Below are positions 26,726 through 34,887 of a stretch of DNA of 64,000 nucleotides, piece after piece; position 1 is the stretch's first letter; the number at the start of each line of letters is the position of its first letter. The notes below the pieces were generated by a model, which saw nothing but the letters and a program-made list of their open reading frames with translations, made no database searches and was not told the origin of the DNA. Position numbers and translations under genes: made by a program. Origin of the DNA: Salinispirillum marinum (GTDB taxonomy: Bacteria > Pseudomonadota > Gammaproteobacteria > Pseudomonadales > Natronospirillaceae); the NCBI RefSeq assembly GCF_042651565.1, contig NZ_JBHSDF010000004.1. One strand, written 5' to 3'.

Positions 26726-28067
26726 TTTGCTGTCCGTTGTTCAGGTCTTTTGCCTGTTTAAAGAGCGCTTTGATACGGGTTGCTGCGTCAGCATGGATCA
26801 CCAAGGGGTCGGGGTATCCCGAAGCGGCTCGTTCAAGCGGCGAGGGATTGTGAATCGATTTGCCCGGTAGATCTGCCAATTCAGTAACCCAAGTACGAAC
26901 GTAGTCGCCATTTGGGTCAAATTTTTCTCCTTGGCGTAGCGGATTGAACACACGAAAGTAGGGCGCCGCATCAACGCCCGTACTGGCACCCCATTGCCAG
27001 TTCCCATTGTTGGCCACGAAATCGGCATCGTTTAACTGGGCAAGAAACCAGGCTTCGCCCAACCGCCAGTCGAGGTGCAGGTCTTTGGTTAAAAATGCAC
27101 TGGCGAACATCCGGGCGCGATTGGGCATTTGCCCGGTAGACTTCAACTGCCGCATCGCGGCATCCACCACCGGGTAGCCCGTGCGGCCTTCGCACCAGGC
27201 AGAAAAAAGGGCTTGATCGTCCGACCAGGGAACGAGGTCAGTCCAAGGCTGCAACGGTCGGTGCCGATATATTTCCGGAAAATGCCACGCCACCGCATGA
27301 AAGAATTCACGCCATATCCATTCGTTAAGCCATTGTTCCGCGTCAATTCGCTGTTCGGCTGCAGCGGCGAAGGCCTGTCGGGTGGTCAATAATCCGTTGG
27401 CAATCAACGGCGATAGGCCGCTGACCACGGGCTGTGTAATGTCATTACGCGCCGTGCTGTAGTGCTTCAGATCCTGCGCGACGAAATCGGCCATGGCACT
27501 CTGCGCTTCTTCTTCCGGTGCTGGCAACTGGGTAGCCCATGTCGGCCGAGGGTAGGGGTATTGTGGTGCACTGGACCATTGTTTACGCCAGGCGTTTTTG
27601 TACGCGGTATAGACTTTGAACGGCTGCCCTTGGCCGGTGAGCAAGGATTCCGGCGCAAAGGTGACGCGGTCATTGGTCAGCGTTAATGCAATATTCTGTG
27701 CATTGAGGCGCTTGCCTAACCATGCGTCGCGGCGACGTTCGTTCAAACCGTATTCACGATCGGCAATCACCGTCCGGGCGCCCAGCGCTGTGGCCCGCGA
27801 AAGCACCCACGCCGCGGCCTCGCGGTAGGTGGGTACGCTGTGCAGTTCGACGTTAACGCCCAGCGCCCGCAAAGTCTCGGCAAAGGCGTTAAACTGCGCC
27901 AACCAAGGGTCTATTTTTCGGGGGCCATAGCCGTGCGTACGGTATTGCTCCGGGGTTGGCGTGAGCAGTACGCAATGCGGGGTATCGAGTGAGGTTTCCA
28001 GTGTTGCTAATCCCCAGGCCGGGTTGTCCAGCAAACGAACACTGGTGCGCAACCAAATCAGGTTCAT
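26715..28067 (-). CDS. phrB: Deoxyribodipyrimidine photolyase (class I CPD photolyase)
   Basis: A 450-residue FAD enzyme that uses blue light to split UV-induced cyclobutane pyrimidine dimers. The N-terminal antenna domain (about 1-130) is followed by the helical FAD domain, with WLNEWIWREFFHAVAWHFPE near residue 246 and the signature WCEGRTGYPVVDAAMRQL and NRARMFASAFLTKDLHLDWR further on. The C-terminal NGNWQWGASTGVDAAPYFRVF is typical for photolyases with DNA repair activity. It overlaps the ybgA-like gene by four bases, the same pairing as ybgA-phr in E. coli. Confidence 0.93.
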   Translation of the reverse strand: MNLIWLRTSVRLLDNPAWGLATLETSLDTPHCVLLTPTPEQYRTHGYGPRKIDPWLAQFNAFAETLRALGVNVELHSVPTYREAAAWVLSRATALGARTVIADREYGLNERRRDAWLGKRLNAQNIALTLTNDRVTFAPESLLTGQGQPFKVYTAYKNAWRKQWSSAPQYPYPRPTWATQLPAPEEEAQSAMADFVAQDLKHYSTARNDITQPVVSGLSPLIANGLLTTRQAFAAAAEQRIDAEQWLNEWIWREFFHAVAWHFPEIYRHRPLQPWTDLVPWSDDQALFSAWCEGRTGYPVVDAAMRQLKSTGQMPNRARMFASAFLTKDLHLDWRLGEAWFLAQLNDADFVANNGNWQWGASTGVDAAPYFRVFNPLRQGEKFDPNGDYVRTWVTELADLPGKSIHNPSPLERAASGYPDPLVIHADAATRIKALFKQAKDLNNGQQNDD

Positions 28068-29029
28068 ATGGTGTTCCTTAGTCCTAATGTTTCCGGGTAG
28101 GGCGCCAGAAAGAATTGCTGGCGTATGTAACTGTCGTCGTCCCAGACCGAATCCAGGTGGTGTTGCAACAATGTCATGGGTACGATCATTGGCACCAACC
28201 CGGCACGATATTTGTCGATGGCCGCGCGCAAGGACTGTTTTCGTTCCGAGCTCAGGTTGTCTTTTAAATAGCCTTGAATGTGTTGCAGCACATTGGTGAT
28301 CTGACCGCGCTTGGGTGGGTTGGCCAGTGCAGCATTAAGTTGACGATAATATTCGGCAGCGGTTTCTTCCCAGGGGCGGCTTTTTACATTCGACAGCAAC
28401 TGCCCCAACGACTTATACACCGGATACGAATACGCCATCACCAGATACTTGCTGCGTGAATGGAAGGCCAACAAGTCTTTCGCCGACTGCCCAGGGTTAA
28501 GCGTGCGCCAGCGGTACTGCATGTACACGCGGGTAAGAAAATGCTCCCGGATGTGTGCGTCGTTTAGCCGCCCGGCATCTTCCATCGGTAATAAAGGATG
28601 AGCCGCTTGCAGATCGGCAGCAAACAGGCCCTGTGTGTTGCCCAATGGGTAGCCGTTGGGCAGGTAGAGTTTCACCCGGTTCAAACCACAACTGGGGGAA
28701 TTGTGCATAAAGATGATGCCGTCCCATTGCTGAGCTATCTGTGTGTAGTGCTCCGCCAATTGGCGCATGGGTTGCGTGACATCGCGCTCGCCGCTATGTG
28801 ATACGGCATGAATGCCGTCCTCGTGATCAACCAGACGAATGGTTTCGCGGGGTACGCCCAGACCGATTTCAAACTCTGGGCAGAATTTCTGTACCGTCAA
28901 ATGCGGCGCCAGTTCGTTGGCAATCCAGGCGTGTTTTTTATGCCCCCCGTTGTAACGTACTTCGTCGCCCATCACACAGGCGCTGATACCAATACGGGGC
29001 TTGTCGTCTGACTTTAATGGGTTATCCAT
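28064..29029 (-). CDS. DUF523-DUF1722 fusion protein, YbgA-like, first gene of the photolyase operon
   Basis: A 321-residue protein with two domains. The N-terminal DUF523 part has ISACVMGDEVRYNGGHK and conserved cysteines (FCPEFEIGLGVPRE, HNSPSCG). The C-terminal DUF1722 (YbgA) part starts near residue 190 and contains LAFHSRSKYLVMAYS. E. coli has only the DUF1722 part as YbgA, next to phr. The function is unknown; the cysteines could bind metal or a cluster. It heads a ten-gene minus-strand operon, and its promoter should lie in 29030-29110. Confidence 0.85.
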   Translation of the reverse strand: MDNPLKSDDKPRIGISACVMGDEVRYNGGHKKHAWIANELAPHLTVQKFCPEFEIGLGVPRETIRLVDHEDGIHAVSHSGERDVTQPMRQLAEHYTQIAQQWDGIIFMHNSPSCGLNRVKLYLPNGYPLGNTQGLFAADLQAAHPLLPMEDAGRLNDAHIREHFLTRVYMQYRWRTLNPGQSAKDLLAFHSRSKYLVMAYSYPVYKSLGQLLSNVKSRPWEETAAEYYRQLNAALANPPKRGQITNVLQHIQGYLKDNLSSERKQSLRAAIDKYRAGLVPMIVPMTLLQHHLDSVWDDDSYIRQQFFLAPYPETLGLRNTI

Positions 29030-29061
29030 AGTCTCATTAGTTCCGTTTTTCTGTCGTGGTT

Positions 29062-29086
29062 TACGTGTCTTTTATCCGTTCAGATC
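29062..29086 (-). promoter_or_regulatory. Possible ECF sigma factor promoter of the photolyase/cfa operon
   Basis: Reading leftward, GATC (29086-29083) and CGTA (29065-29062) are separated by 17 bases, about 33 bases before the start codon of the ybgA-like gene. GATC/CGTA-type elements with similar spacing are described for singlet-oxygen ECF sigma factors of the SigE/ChrR group, and this gene set is their usual target. The match is short and could be chance. Confidence 0.3.
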
Positions 29087-29113
29087 TGCCCGATAATTCA
29101 TTGAATGAAGGGG

Positions 29114-29142
29114 TTGCGATAGACTCGGACAGTCGGTATAGT
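29114..29142 (+). promoter_or_regulatory. Sigma-70 promoter of the SRP RNA gene
   Basis: A -35 element TTGCGA and a -10 element TATAGT are separated by exactly 17 bases. Transcription would begin about 7-13 bases downstream, at the predicted 5' end of the RNA. Confidence 0.8.
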
Positions 29143-29154
29143 CCCGCACCTGTT

Positions 29155-29263
29155 GTGGTGGCCCAGCCGGTCCCCTCGCAATGACCAACCGCAAACCCCG
29201 CCAGGCCCGGAAGGGAGCAACGGTAGTGGTGACGTCATGTGCCGGGGTGTGGCTGGTTGGGAC
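29155..29263 (+). ncRNA. ffs: 4.5S signal recognition particle RNA (small bacterial type)
   Basis: The apical domain shows the universal SRP RNA signature: CCAGGCCCGGAAGGGAGCAA, with a GGAA-type tetraloop and asymmetric internal loop, followed by TGACGTCATGTGCCGGGGTGT as in E. coli 4.5S RNA. The 5' CCAGCC pairs with GGCTGG at the 3' end to close the hairpin. The length is about 109 bases; the ends are estimated from pairing and may be off by several bases. The RNA binds Ffh for cotranslational targeting to the membrane. It lies just before dnaX, a common arrangement in gammaproteobacteria. Confidence 0.93.
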
Positions 29264-29399
29264 ATCTCCATACTTCGCCTTCTGTTTTACCTTGCTTTTC
29301 GAATCCGAGCAAAACCTCCGCAACTCCTGAGATCAAGTCTGGCACTGTGTCGGCTCAGCAGGTAGCATACGCCTACTTTTTTCTTCTATTGATGTCTGT

Positions 29400-31589
29400 A
29401 TGAGTTATCAAGTTCTCGCACGCAAATGGCGGCCCCAGACGTTCGCCGAAATGGTCGGGCAGCGCCACGTGTTGACGGCATTGGTGAATGCCCTGGATAA
29501 CCAGCGCTTACACCATGCGTATTTATTCACGGGTACGCGTGGGGTCGGTAAAACCACCTTGGCTCGGCTGTTCGCCAAAAGTTTAAATTGTGAAGTTGGG
29601 GTAAGTTCAACGCCCTGTGGTGAATGCTCGGCGTGTCGTGAAATTGCCGAGAACCGGTTTATTGACTTGATTGAGGTCGATGCGGCATCGCGTACCAAGG
29701 TAGAAGACACCCGTGAGCTGCTGGAAAACGTGCAATACCAGCCGACACGCGGGCGCTATAAGGTGTACCTGATCGACGAAGTGCACATGCTCTCTAATCA
29801 CAGCTTTAATGCCTTGTTGAAAACGCTGGAAGAGCCACCACCGCATGTGAAATTTTTGCTGGCCACAACCGATCCGCAAAAGCTGCCGGTTACCGTGCTC
29901 TCGCGTTGTTTGCAGTTCAATTTAAAAAGCATGACCCCCGACATGGTCATGGGGCACTTAAAAGACATTTTAACCCGCGAACACATTCCCTTTGACGATG
30001 CCGCCTTAATGCACTTGGCGAAAGCGGCGCAAGGCAGTATGCGTGATGCGTTAAGTCTCACCGATCAAGCCATGGCGTTTGGGCAGAATACGGTAATAGA
30101 AGCCGATGTGGCAGAAATGCTGGGTACGGTAGACACGCGTCAGATTTTGGCCTTGCTGGACGCTGTTCTGCAACAGGATGCCCCGCAGTTGCTGCGCGTC
30201 GTAGCGCATTTGGCCGAATTTGCGCCGCATTGGCAGCATCTGATGAACGACATTCTGGCCTTGCTGCATCAATTAACCGTTTTACAGATGGCACCCGGGT
30301 TCAGTGCGGGCCTGCACCACGACGCCTTACAGGCCATGGCGCAGCGTTCAACGCCCGATGATGTGCAGTTGTACTATCAATTGGGCTTACAAGCCCACAA
30401 AGACATCGCGTTAGCACCTGACGCCCGGCAAGGGTTTGAAATGGCCTTGCTGCGCATGATTGCCTTTACACCCGACATAAAACGGGTTTACCGACCGTCG
30501 AATTCTGCAGATACCGCCGCAAATACATCAGAGCCTGCACCGACGGGCAGCGCGCCGGTGTCGGGGGTGGCACCACAGTCGGAATCTGACCTGGCTCCAA
30601 TGACAGAAACTGCGTCCGAACCGCAAGAAGAGGCTCAGCCCGACGAACAAGCTCAGCCCGACGAACAAGCTCAGCCCGACGAGCAGGCTCAGCCCGTACC
30701 GCAAGAGACGGAACCGGCGTTTGAACAACCACAGGAACATTCACCTGAGACGTCGCAGGCACCGTACCCTCAGCATGACGAGGATCCTGTCGCGCAAGCG
30801 CCGGATGTACCGCCTTGGGCGCCCGATGAATCCTTTGTTGAGTCCACAGTGCAGCCCACAGAGTCGGTGGTCGAAGATTCGGTTGGCATGAGCCCGGAAA
30901 CAGAAGCTCTTGGTACAGAAAACCCTGCGCCTATCGCGGACCCTGTTCATGCGAAAATACCCGGGCAGGCGGAGGAGAGCGATGACCAGGAGGAGACACT
31001 GTCCTGGCAGGAACAGCCGTTAGATACCGATGATGAACCGTCGCACGTCGCTGCCCCGGACGCTGCAGCGTTCGAATCGCTGTCGGGCGAGCCGCAACCC
31101 GCCGACAACACATTGGCCTATACCGCTGCGACGCAACGCGCGCTCGACCAAATAGCGGATGACCCCAGTGTGTTGGGGGACGTTTGGCCAGACTTGATAC
31201 CGGCGCTTGAACTTCAAGGTGTGTTGCACACTCTGGTGGCAAACTCGGCACTGCTTGATCTGCGTGATGGCACCTTAGAGTTGCAGATCGACCCGGCCTA
31301 TGAACGGCTGCATCAAGCCAGCTATTGGTCCCGGTTGGTCGCGGCCTTGACCAACATCGGTATTGAAGTTGAACGCGTTAATGTACGTTTTGAGCCTTGC
31401 ACCAGTGAAACCCTGAATCAACGACAGCAGCGGCAGCGGCGAGAAGCCTATGCGCAGGCCAAACAGGCGTTGCAGGAAGACCCATTTGTGCAGGCTTTAG
31501 CCGAAGATTTTGACGGTGAATTACTGACCGACACCATTGAACCCGTAATACCGCCAGCACCCGAGACCAGACCAGGAGTAAACGCATGA
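29400..31589 (+). CDS. dnaX: DNA polymerase III subunit tau/gamma
   Basis: A 729-residue clamp-loader ATPase. Walker A is GTRGVGKTT (near 45), the zinc site lies in CGECSACREI, Walker B is YLIDEVH and sensor 1 is LLATTDPQ. Domains I-III end near residue 365. Then comes a long acidic, proline-rich linker (about 370-590) with a tandem AQPDEQ repeat, and a C-terminal alpha-interacting domain. I see no A-AAA-AAG slippery site in the linker, so a short gamma form by frameshifting is not evident. The stop overlaps the ybaB start as ATGA. Operon with ybaB and recR as usual. Confidence 0.95.
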   Translation: MSYQVLARKWRPQTFAEMVGQRHVLTALVNALDNQRLHHAYLFTGTRGVGKTTLARLFAKSLNCEVGVSSTPCGECSACREIAENRFIDLIEVDAASRTKVEDTRELLENVQYQPTRGRYKVYLIDEVHMLSNHSFNALLKTLEEPPPHVKFLLATTDPQKLPVTVLSRCLQFNLKSMTPDMVMGHLKDILTREHIPFDDAALMHLAKAAQGSMRDALSLTDQAMAFGQNTVIEADVAEMLGTVDTRQILALLDAVLQQDAPQLLRVVAHLAEFAPHWQHLMNDILALLHQLTVLQMAPGFSAGLHHDALQAMAQRSTPDDVQLYYQLGLQAHKDIALAPDARQGFEMALLRMIAFTPDIKRVYRPSNSADTAANTSEPAPTGSAPVSGVAPQSESDLAPMTETASEPQEEAQPDEQAQPDEQAQPDEQAQPVPQETEPAFEQPQEHSPETSQAPYPQHDEDPVAQAPDVPPWAPDESFVESTVQPTESVVEDSVGMSPETEALGTENPAPIADPVHAKIPGQAEESDDQEETLSWQEQPLDTDDEPSHVAAPDAAAFESLSGEPQPADNTLAYTAATQRALDQIADDPSVLGDVWPDLIPALELQGVLHTLVANSALLDLRDGTLELQIDPAYERLHQASYWSRLVAALTNIGIEVERVNVRFEPCTSETLNQRQQRQRREAYAQAKQALQEDPFVQALAEDFDGELLTDTIEPVIPPAPETRPGVNA
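30633..30695 (+). repeat. In-frame 18-bp tandem repeat in dnaX linker
   Basis: Three nearly perfect copies of an 18-base unit encoding AQPDEQ, plus a partial fourth. The third copy has two synonymous changes. The repeat lies in the disordered linker between the ATPase core and the tau C-terminus, where length changes should be tolerated. Confidence 0.9.
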
Positions 31590-31912
31590 TGAAAGGTGGA
31601 ATGGGCGACTTGATGAAACAAGCGCAGCAAATGCAGGAAAAAATGCAAAAGGCACAGGAAGAAATCGCCACCCTGGAAGTGACCGGCCAGTCCGGTGCCG
31701 GGATGGTAAAAATCACCATGACCGGTCGTCATGATGTCCGTAAAGTCGAATTAGACGAGAGCCTCCTGAGTGAAGATAAAGAGCTGCTGGAAGATCTCGT
31801 CGCGGCGGCCGTGAACGATGCCGTGCGCAAGGTAGAAGAGGCCTCCAAAGGCAAAATGTCTGGCCTGACCGCAGGCATGAGTTTACCACCCGGCTTTAAA
31901 TTACCCTTCTGA
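31586..31912 (+). CDS. ybaB: YbaB/EbfC family nucleoid-associated protein
   Basis: A 108-residue DNA-binding protein with the standard methionine/glutamine-rich N-terminal helix (GDLMKQAQQMQEKMQKAQEE) and the VTGQSGAGMVKITMTGRHDV core. It binds DNA as a dimer and is nearly always between dnaX and recR, as here. The ATG overlaps the dnaX stop (ATGA); a second ATG follows directly. recR begins seven bases downstream. Confidence 0.95.
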   Translation: MMKGGMGDLMKQAQQMQEKMQKAQEEIATLEVTGQSGAGMVKITMTGRHDVRKVELDESLLSEDKELLEDLVAAAVNDAVRKVEEASKGKMSGLTAGMSLPPGFKLPF

Positions 31913-31919
31913 GGCGCCC

Positions 31920-32525
31920 ATGGAATCTTTAGATGCCTTGATTGCGTCACTGCGTCGACTGCCCACCATTGGGCCGAAGACGGCGCGGCGGTTGGCCTTG
32001 CACTTGTTGCAGCGTGACCGCGATGGCGCCGATGCACTGGCCACGGCATTGACACATGCATTGGTGGAATTGACCCCGTGCGAGCGGTGTCGTCAATTGG
32101 CGGCCTCGCCACTGTGCGACATTTGCAGCGATGACACCCGGCAACAAGACCAGGTGTGCGTTGTCGAAACATTGGACGACCTGTACTTAATTGAACAGAC
32201 CGGCGCGTTCCATGGTCGTTATTTCGTGTTGAACGGACATCTTTCCCCGTTGGATGGCATTGGCCCCGAAGAATTGGGCATACCCCTGTTAATACAGCAG
32301 GTTAGCACTCCGCAGGACGTGCCCCTCAGCGAAGTTCTGCTGGCCCTGAACCCACAAGTGGAAGGCGAGGCGACGGCGCAATATCTGGTCGATCAACTCA
32401 AACCCTTTGGCATCAAAATTACCCGTTTGGCGCAGGGCATACCGCTTGGCCAAGAATTGACCAAACTGGATCCCACGACCCTAGCCATGGCCGTCCGTGG
32501 CCGCACGGAGCAGCATGACGACTGA
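31920..32525 (+). CDS. recR: Recombination mediator protein RecR
   Basis: A 201-residue protein of the RecFOR pathway, which loads RecA on gapped DNA. The N-terminal helix-hairpin-helix is LRRLPTIGPKTARRLALHLL, the zinc site is CERC...CDIC (about residues 58-73), and the Toprim domain begins at VVETLDDLYLIEQTG. The C-terminal Walker-like KITRLAQGIPLG is present. Length is normal. The last codons overlap the start of the RNase D gene. Confidence 0.96.
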   Translation: MESLDALIASLRRLPTIGPKTARRLALHLLQRDRDGADALATALTHALVELTPCERCRQLAASPLCDICSDDTRQQDQVCVVETLDDLYLIEQTGAFHGRYFVLNGHLSPLDGIGPEELGIPLLIQQVSTPQDVPLSEVLLALNPQVEGEATAQYLVDQLKPFGIKITRLAQGIPLGQELTKLDPTTLAMAVRGRTEQHDD

Positions 32526-33675
32526 CTATACCTTAATCACCCAAAGCGCCGACTTACGCGCACTCTGTACCCATTGGGCAAATGCATCCTATCTTGCCGT
32601 GGACACCGAATTCGTGCGGCGGCGTACCTACTACCCGGAATTGGGTTTGTTGCAGATTGCCGACGAGCGGGGTAGCTACCTGATTGACCCCTTGACGCTG
32701 CCGGATTTGGCCGACCAACTTCGCCCGTTGTTCACCAACAAAAACATCATCAAGGTGTTTCACTCTGGTGAAGAGGATTTGGAAATCTTTTCGCTTTTGT
32801 TGGGGGAACCCCTGCAAGGCGGCTTCGACAGCCAACTGGCGGTTGGGTTTTTGGGCGGTTCCAGCAGCCAGAGTTACGCCGGTTTGGTGGCCGATGAATT
32901 GCAGATAGAGGTGCCCAAAGACCAGACCCAAAGCAATTGGTTGGCTCGGCCTTTGTCCGACGCCCAGTGCGCCTACGCCGCGAACGACGTGCATTATCTG
33001 TATCAAATCTATCCACGTTTGGCGGCTGCTTTAATCGACCGTGGGCGTTATGACTGGGTGCGTGAAGACGTTGACCGCTTAGCCTCAAAGCTGGCGCGCC
33101 GCGACCCCAACGAACACTATTTAAGTTTACGGCAAGCGTGGCAATTAAAGGGCAACAAACTGTGGCTGATCCAGCAGCTTGCTGCGCAACGCGAACGGCG
33201 CTGCCAAGCCTTAAATGTGAACCGGAAGGCACTGATCAGCGACAATGACTTGGTGACTCTGGCGCTCAAACGGCCCAAGGACAACGCAGGCATTGCGCAG
33301 CTCACCGAGATAAAACCGTCGGTATTGCGCAAAGAAAGCGAGTGGATTCTGTCTTTGATTCAAGCCTCGCACGACGTTCGTCAAACCGAAACACCGGCGA
33401 GCATTCAGGGGCCGTTGCGCATTCAAAATGCCCCCGCGTTTCAGTCGGCGCGTGAACTTCTGTCGCAGCGAGCAGAAGCTGAAGGGTTGCCACGCGAGTA
33501 TCTGGTGCGTAAAAAAGATCTGGAAGCCGTGGTGACGCAATGGCAGCGCACCGGGGCCTTTGCGGTGCCCGAGGCCTGGGAGGGTTGGCGCTGGTCATTG
33601 TTCGGCCACTCGCTCACCGAGCATCTGCAAAGCCGCTTTCCGCTCGACGCGCAATCGGAGGAGAGCGGTCAATGA
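32515..33675 (+). CDS. rnd: Ribonuclease D
   Basis: A 386-residue 3'-5' exoribonuclease that trims tRNA precursors. The DEDD exonuclease motifs are visible: AVDTEFVRRRTYYPELGLLQ (Exo I), KVFHSGEEDLEIF (Exo II) and AYAANDVHYLYQIY (Exo III with the tyrosine). A C-terminal HRDC region follows. I take ATG 32515, with GGAG six bases upstream; a GTG at 32497 is in frame but lacks a site. It overlaps recR by 11 bases and the ycgL start by four (ATGA). The rnd-ycgL-ycgN order is common in Pseudomonas-type genomes. Confidence 0.92.
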   Translation: MTTDYTLITQSADLRALCTHWANASYLAVDTEFVRRRTYYPELGLLQIADERGSYLIDPLTLPDLADQLRPLFTNKNIIKVFHSGEEDLEIFSLLLGEPLQGGFDSQLAVGFLGGSSSQSYAGLVADELQIEVPKDQTQSNWLARPLSDAQCAYAANDVHYLYQIYPRLAAALIDRGRYDWVREDVDRLASKLARRDPNEHYLSLRQAWQLKGNKLWLIQQLAAQRERRCQALNVNRKALISDNDLVTLALKRPKDNAGIAQLTEIKPSVLRKESEWILSLIQASHDVRQTETPASIQGPLRIQNAPAFQSARELLSQRAEAEGLPREYLVRKKDLEAVVTQWQRTGAFAVPEAWEGWRWSLFGHSLTEHLQSRFPLDAQSEESGQ

Positions 33676-33968
33676 ACAAAACCATGATTACTATTTATAA
33701 GTCCTCCAAACGCGACGAAACCTATTTGTATGTGCTGCGCAGTGAACAATTGGCCCGCGTACCCGAGGAATTGATGACCGTGTTTGGGCAACCGATCAAA
33801 GTAACAGACATGCTCCTGACCGCCGAGCGCAAATTGGCGCGTGCCAAGGCAGAAAATGTTTTACGGGCGTTGGATGAACAGGGCTTTTATTTGCAAATGC
33901 CACCACCGCGTGAACCCTATTTGCTCGATCTGTATCGTGATACCTCGGCGCGCTACGAGGGGTTGTAA
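33672..33968 (+). CDS. ycgL: YcgL domain protein
   Basis: A 98-residue cytoplasmic protein of the YcgL family (ITIYKSSKRDETYLYVL at the start, ERKLARAKAENVLRALDEQGFYLQMPP at the end). The molecular role is unknown. Its ATG overlaps the rnd stop codon and its stop overlaps the ycgN start by one base, so the three genes are translationally coupled. In-frame sequence upstream of 33672 belongs to rnd in another frame and is not part of the gene. Confidence 0.92.
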   Translation: MNKTMITIYKSSKRDETYLYVLRSEQLARVPEELMTVFGQPIKVTDMLLTAERKLARAKAENVLRALDEQGFYLQMPPPREPYLLDLYRDTSARYEGL

Positions 33969-34414
33969 TGAAGAAGGTTAACGCCTTCTGGCGAGAAAAG
34001 ACGCTCACCGAGATGACGGCCGAAGAATGGGAGTCGCTGTGTGACGGCTGTGCAAAATGTTGTTTGCAAAAGCTGGAAGACGAAGACACCGACGAGGTTT
34101 ACTACACCAACTTGGTGTGCCGGTATCTTGACGCTCAGTGTCGTTGTAAGGTTTATAACACGCGGCATGAAAAAGTACCGTCATGCATTTGGCTCAAGCC
34201 TGCGGACGTGAGTGCGTTCAAATGGCTGCCGGATACCTGTGCCTATCGCCTGGTGTATGAAGGCAAAGACTTACCGTCATGGCACCCTCTGCGCACCGGG
34301 AAACCTATGTCGACGGTCAAAAAAGGCAAATCCGTCTTGCACTGGCCGGTGATTCCCGATGACGCCGTGCCGGAAGACGAGTGGGAAGATCACATTATTT
34401 TTAAGGCAGAATGA
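33968..34414 (+). CDS. ycgN: YcgN family cysteine-cluster protein
   Basis: A 148-residue protein of the UPF0260/YcgN family. The conserved cysteines of the YkgJ-type cluster (LCDGCAKCCLQK, VCRYLDAQCRCKVY, CIWLKP, CAYRL) probably bind zinc or an iron-sulfur centre. The function is not established. It overlaps ycgL by one base and the next membrane-protein gene by four, so it continues the dnaX-recR-rnd operon. Confidence 0.93.
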   Translation: MKKVNAFWREKTLTEMTAEEWESLCDGCAKCCLQKLEDEDTDEVYYTNLVCRYLDAQCRCKVYNTRHEKVPSCIWLKPADVSAFKWLPDTCAYRLVYEGKDLPSWHPLRTGKPMSTVKKGKSVLHWPVIPDDAVPEDEWEDHIIFKAE

Positions 34415-34791
34415 TGGAAGACTATCAAAGTTATGTGTTTGCTTGGGGCGTGTATGGTGCGCTAGGCCTTATTTTGTTTGGCCTGCTGTGGATAGGCGTC
34501 GGGCAGTTGCGCTGGGCCGGACTGCGCTGGTATTTACGTTACGTTTTTGCCGTGACACTCATTGTGCCGTGGCAAGGCACCGACCCGCAACCCTATCTGG
34601 CACCGGCCATTATTGTGGGTGGCTTTGAAATGATGGACAGTGGCATCGGCACCATGCTCAATATTCTCGCGCCGATGCTGGCACTCTGGGTGGCCGGTTT
34701 AGTACTGTGGTTACTGATCAGTATCGTAATGCGCAAACGCCAGCAGCGGGAAACTCTGCCGCATCGGCCAGACCCCGATCCCGCCGAGTAG
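34411..34791 (+). CDS. Small membrane protein of unknown function
   Basis: A 126-residue protein with three hydrophobic helices (about 9-30, 43-55 and 83-107) and a charged, proline-rich C-terminus. I do not recognise the family. The ATG overlaps the ycgN stop by four bases, so it is probably the last gene of the operon that starts at dnaX. A membrane location is clear; anything more is unsupported. Confidence 0.75.
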   Translation: MMEDYQSYVFAWGVYGALGLILFGLLWIGVGQLRWAGLRWYLRYVFAVTLIVPWQGTDPQPYLAPAIIVGGFEMMDSGIGTMLNILAPMLALWVAGLVLWLLISIVMRKRQQRETLPHRPDPDPAE

Positions 34792-34887
34792 AGCGTTGGC
34801 ATGGAATTTGATAGTCATTTGCTATAGACGAACAGGCCGTGCCTGTTCAATTTTTTTGCGTACGTGAGAGAGTCCTAGGAGACACCG

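Noticed and set aside
29030..29399. Possible sigE-chrR pair beside the photolyase operon
   Set aside because: The space holds only the SRP RNA gene and the dnaX leader; no sigma or ChrR gene is present in the window.
30633..30695. Regular short repeats that might suggest a CRISPR-like array
   Set aside because: The 18-base units are back to back, in frame, with no spacers, inside dnaX.
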